Assembly (NCBI GenBank): GCA_900765165.1
Contig: CAAFQR010000123.1
Location: 1 to 6,085 of the forward strand
Direction of reading: 5' to 3'
Length of the DNA: 6,085 nucleotides
Source: Veillonellaceae bacterium
GTDB taxonomy: Bacteria > Bacillota > Negativicutes > Veillonellales > Veillonellaceae
Shown here: in pieces, positions 3,319 to 6,085 of the stretch
Layout of the letters: the number at the start of each line of letters is the position of its first letter
Numbering within the stretch: the stretch's first letter is position 1
Position numbers and translations under genes: made by a program
The notes under the pieces: model-generated
What the model was told of the DNA's origin: nothing
Databases searched by the model: none
Seen by the model: the letters and a program-made list of their open reading frames with translations, nothing else

Positions 3319-5796
3319 CTAAAATAAACCGCCCTGTTCATCTTCCAATTCCGATTTGCCGATAACCGCAATGGAAGCTACCTTATCACCAGGATCAAGG
3401 TTCTGGGTCTTAACACCGGAGATAGCCTTGCCCTTCTTAACGGCAATATCCTTCATGTCGAAGCGGATAATTTTACCCTGTTCCGATACGAGCATGATTT
3501 CATCGTTATCCGTTACGATTTCAACGGCTACGACGTCACCGGTTTTGTCCGTAATGCGGAAGTTCTTCGTACCTTTACCGCCACGTTTCTGCAAGGTGTA
3601 TGCATCTTCGCTGTTCCGTTTACCGAAGCCTTCTTCACTGATGGTGAATACCTGGCAATCTTCGCCTTCCATGGTAATAACGCCGGCGCCAACAACTTCA
3701 TCGCCGTTGTTGAGCTTAATGCCGCGAACGCCCTGGGCGGAACGTTTCATGAGGCGGGCGTCTTCTTCATTGAAGCGAATAGCCATGCCCTTCTTAGTGC
3801 CTAAGAGGACATCCTGACCACCGTTGGTAATGCATACGGAGATCAAGCGGTCATCGTCAGCCAAGTTGATAGCATTGAGGCCACTGCGGCGAATGTTGCG
3901 GTATTCTTCGATGGACGTACGTTTTACGATACCTTGCTTCGTTACGAGGAATAAGTTCAAGCTATCGTCTACCTGTTCCAGGTCGATCATCGTCGTTACC
4001 GCTTCGCCTACATTAAGCGGCAATACGTTGATGATGGCCGTACCGCGGGAGCTGCGGCTCGATGCTTCCGGAATTTCGTAACCCTTCAAGCGGTACGCAC
4101 GACCGGCATTGGTGAAGAACAACAACGTGTTATGGGTACGAACGTGAGCGATCTGTACTACATAATCGTCGTCCTTCGTCTTAACGCCTACAACGCCTAC
4201 GCCGCCTTTGTGCTGGTTGCGATATACGTTAGCATTCATGCGTTTGATGTAGCCCTGACGAGTCAAGGTGATAACCATTTCTTCGTCGGCAATCAAATCT
4301 TCCACATCAAGCTCGGACGTATCGGCGGTGATTTCACTACGACGTTTGTCGCCGTATTTCTGTTTCATATCGTTCAATTCGTCCTTGATGATGCCGCGCT
4401 GACGCTCTTCGCTAGCCAAGATAGCTTTCAAATCAGCAATCAAGAGTTCTAACTGCTTGTATTCTTCTTCGATTTTTTCGCGTTCCAAACCGGTCAAACG
4501 GCGTAAACGCATATCCAAGATGGCAACGGCCTGTTTTTCCGTTAAGCCAAATTTTTCCATCAACGCATTCTTAGCGATTTCATCGGTTTCGGACGCACGA
4601 ATCGTCGCGATAACTTCGTCGATGTGATCAAGAGCGATGAGCAAGCCTTCCAAGATGTGGGCACGTGCTTCGGCCTTGTTCAATTCGAACTGCGTACGAC
4701 GTACGATAACGCCTAAACGATGGTTGAGGTAGTGGTTCAATACTTCCTTCAGCGTTAAGATTTTCGGATGACCATCTACCAACGCCAGCATGATAACCCC
4801 GAAGGTATCCTGCAACTGCGTGTGTTTATATAATTTGTTGAGCACAATGTCAGGCTGCACGTCAGCGCGCAATTCCACAACAATGCGCATACCACGGCGG
4901 TCACTTTCATCGCGAAGCGCCGTAATACCGTCAATAACCTTATCGCGACTCAATTCGGCGATGGATTCGATTAAGCGGGCTTTGTTGACCTGATACGGGA
5001 TTTCCGATACGACGATGCGGTGTTTCCCTTTGTTCATCGGTTCAATCTTCGCCTTAGCACGCATCTTAATGCTGCCGCGGCCCGTGCTGTATGCTTTACG
5101 GATGCCATCGCGACCAAGAATCAACGCCCCAGTCGGGAAGTCCGGTCCTTTAATGGCCTTCATCAATTCCGGCACATCCGCATCCGGATTGTCGATGAGC
5201 ATAATCAAGCCATCCGCCACTTCATTTAAGTTATGAGGCGGAATGTTGGTAGCCATACCAACGGCAATACCGGCAGACCCGTTGATTAACAGGTTCGGAA
5301 TCTTTGCGGGCAACACAGTCGGTTCCTGCAACGATTCATCATAGTTCGGCATGAAATCAACGGTGTCCTTGTCGATATCAGCCAACATTTCCATGGTAAT
5401 CTTCGCCATACGTACTTCCGTATAACGCATAGCAGCGGCGGAGTCACCATCGATGGAACCAAAGTTCCCGTGACCGTCTACCAAGGGGTAACGGGTATTG
5501 AAGTCCTGAGCCAAACGAACCGTGGCATCGTAAACGGAACTATCCCCGTGCGGATGATATTTACCAAGTACGTCCCCGACGATACGGGCCGACTTCTTAT
5601 AAGGCTTGTTGGGGGTCATCCCCGTTTCATGCATAGCGTACAAAATACGACGATGAACGGGTTTGAGACCGTCCCGCACATCCGGTAAAGCACGCATAAC
5701 GATAACGCTCATGGCGTAATCGATGTACGAACTCTTCATCTCTTTGTCAATCTGGACGGGCAAAATCTTGCCATGACTCCAGGTCGTGTCTTCCAC
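3319..5796 (-). CDS. gyrA: DNA gyrase subunit A
   Basis: This complete 825-aa subunit cuts and rejoins DNA; with GyrB it introduces negative supercoils using ATP. The catalytic pair is R124-Y125 in AAMRYTE, matching E. coli Y122, and I177 in NGSAGIAVGMAT matches the DNA-bending Ile174. Quinolone-determining positions are S86 and D90 (E. coli S83 and D87) in HPHGDSSVYD, the susceptible residues. Domains: winged-helix/tower region (about 30-365), coiled coil and gate (about 365-500), beta-pinwheel (about 505-815), and a short acidic tail. The pinwheel box QKRGGKG (736-742) supports GyrA over ParC, but the first-blade box is degenerate, QHKGGVG (528-534). The start is GTG: GAGGTGA lies 4 nt upstream and the next Met, M20, would remove conserved sequence. 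gyrB is not adjacent in this window, and the gene has its own promoter. Confidence 0.97.
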   Translation of the reverse strand: MEDTTWSHGKILPVQIDKEMKSSYIDYAMSVIVMRALPDVRDGLKPVHRRILYAMHETGMTPNKPYKKSARIVGDVLGKYHPHGDSSVYDATVRLAQDFNTRYPLVDGHGNFGSIDGDSAAAMRYTEVRMAKITMEMLADIDKDTVDFMPNYDESLQEPTVLPAKIPNLLINGSAGIAVGMATNIPPHNLNEVADGLIMLIDNPDADVPELMKAIKGPDFPTGALILGRDGIRKAYSTGRGSIKMRAKAKIEPMNKGKHRIVVSEIPYQVNKARLIESIAELSRDKVIDGITALRDESDRRGMRIVVELRADVQPDIVLNKLYKHTQLQDTFGVIMLALVDGHPKILTLKEVLNHYLNHRLGVIVRRTQFELNKAEARAHILEGLLIALDHIDEVIATIRASETDEIAKNALMEKFGLTEKQAVAILDMRLRRLTGLEREKIEEEYKQLELLIADLKAILASEERQRGIIKDELNDMKQKYGDKRRSEITADTSELDVEDLIADEEMVITLTRQGYIKRMNANVYRNQHKGGVGVVGVKTKDDDYVVQIAHVRTHNTLLFFTNAGRAYRLKGYEIPEASSRSSRGTAIINVLPLNVGEAVTTMIDLEQVDDSLNLFLVTKQGIVKRTSIEEYRNIRRSGLNAINLADDDRLISVCITNGGQDVLLGTKKGMAIRFNEEDARLMKRSAQGVRGIKLNNGDEVVGAGVITMEGEDCQVFTISEEGFGKRNSEDAYTLQKRGGKGTKNFRITDKTGDVVAVEIVTDNDEIMLVSEQGKIIRFDMKDIAVKKGKAISGVKTQNLDPGDKVASIAVIGKSELEDEQGGLF

Positions 5797-5800
5797 AGTC

Positions 5801-5807
5801 TCACCTC
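5801..5807 (-). promoter_or_regulatory. Ribosome binding site of gyrA
   Basis: The minus strand reads GAGGTGA, a seven-base match to the anti-Shine-Dalgarno, ending 4 nt before the GTG at 5796. It fixes the non-ATG start. Confidence 0.8.
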
Positions 5808-5843
5808 ATTTATTACATCTGTTCTTTACATAACGTAACCTAT

Positions 5844-5852
5844 ATTATAGCA
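5844..5852 (-). promoter_or_regulatory. Extended -10 promoter of gyrA
   Basis: The minus strand reads TGCTATAAT, with a consensus -10 at 5844-5849 and the extended TG at 5851-5852. At 17-nt spacing the -35 position (5867-5872) is TGGTAA, a 3 of 6 match. Transcription would start near 5837, giving a leader of about 40 nt. A hairpin ends 2 bp upstream of the -35. Confidence 0.7.
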
Positions 5853-5874
5853 TTTTTTAGCGTTTATTACCACT

Positions 5875-5909
5875 AAAAGCGCCATTTTACTACCTAAAAC
5901 AGCGCTTTT
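5875..5909 (-). terminator. Interrupted hairpin between the upstream gene and gyrA, likely terminator
   Basis: AAAAGCGC (5875-5882) pairs with GCGCTTTT (5902-5909). After a 2x2 CA/CA mismatch, TTTTA (5885-5889) pairs with TAAAA (5895-5899) around the loop CTACC. As the stem begins with A's and ends with T's, it could end transcription in either direction. It lies about 40 nt after the stop of the upstream gene. The T-run is only four bases and is part of the stem, so efficiency may be modest. Confidence 0.5.
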
Positions 5910-5950
5910 CTTCTCTGTGAAATGAAATACCTCTAAATTTTTTCTAACGA

Positions 5951-6085
5951 CTACTTGCGGCGACGTTTAACAGGCTTGCCATCTGCCGAAACGCTCGATT
6001 GCTGCTTTACTGCCTTCTTAGGCTTGGTGATGACCTTTATTTCACCAACATGACCGATGAACGGGTCCAAACGATTCATGCGGAA
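5951..6085 (-). CDS. C-terminal end of an unrecognised gene with a basic tail (5' end outside window)
   Basis: The minus-strand frame is open from the window edge to a TAG at 5951-5953, giving 44 codons. The sequence begins FRMNRLDPFIGHVGEIKVI and ends in a Lys/Arg-rich, probably disordered tail (TKPKKAVKQQ, then GKPVKRRRK). Such tails often contact nucleic acid or ribosomes, but that is only inference. It does not look like the C-terminus of GyrB, the usual gyrA neighbour. An internal ATG (third visible codon) could in principle start a 42-aa protein, but only 6 nt precede it in the window and no RBS can be judged. A hairpin and the gyrA promoter follow, so it is probably transcribed separately from gyrA. 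Confidence 0.6.
   Translation of the reverse strand, partial: FRMNRLDPFIGHVGEIKVITKPKKAVKQQSSVSADGKPVKRRRK

Noticed and set aside
3356..4452. Several plus-strand open frames antisense to gyrA
   Set aside because: They lie inside the well-supported gyrA coding sequence, lack family resemblance, and are explained by codon use on the other strand.
5519..5545. Quinolone-resistance mutation in gyrA
   Set aside because: The key residues are Ser86 and Asp90, the usual susceptible state. The neighbouring Ser87, Ala in E. coli, is most simply lineage variation.
3319..5796. parC instead of gyrA
   Set aside because: The length, the QKRGGKG box in the full pinwheel and the overall resemblance favour GyrA, although the degenerate first box was a reason to consider ParC.

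Overview
The window looks like a stretch of chromosome from a Bacillota bacterium of moderate GC. The style of GyrA, the DUF2156 protein and the Eis-like acetyltransferase would fit the Negativicutes (Veillonella/Dialister/Negativicoccus/Megasphaera relatives), but this placement is from memory of family style and is tentative. All five genes lie on the minus strand, so transcription runs from position 6085 towards 1.

Layout in the direction of transcription: (a) 6085-5951, the last 44 codons of an unrecognised gene with a basic tail, followed by an interrupted hairpin (5875-5909). (b) gyrA (5796-3319), complete, with a GTG start, a strong RBS and its own extended -10 promoter. (c) A 116-bp gap with a 17-bp palindrome touching the gyrA stop codon and a TATAAT promoter. 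(d) A DUF2156 (LPG_synthase_C-type) protein, 3202-2291, which appears to start at an unusual ATT codon 8 nt after a perfect AGGAGG. A textbook terminator (2233-2257) and two more back-to-back hairpins follow it. (e) A 408-aa Eis-type GNAT acetyltransferase (2159-933) whose leader carries a 40-nt inverted repeat. (f) A 556-bp non-coding stretch (377-932) with two related long hairpin elements (482-547 and 723-793). (g) The start of a secreted protein (376-1), which runs off the window.

The genes do not form an obvious pathway. gyrA encodes an essential topoisomerase subunit. The next two genes encode GNAT-fold proteins that probably transfer acyl or aminoacyl groups to unknown substrates. The last encodes an exported protein of unknown function. 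Three genes have separate promoters; none was found for the acetyltransferase.

No mobile-element gene, CRISPR array, tRNA or rRNA was seen. The items most worth checking are the putative AUU start codon, the pair of long hairpins that differ by a pair-preserving change, the acetyltransferase leader hairpin, the palindrome beside gyrA, and the placement of the GyrA boxes.
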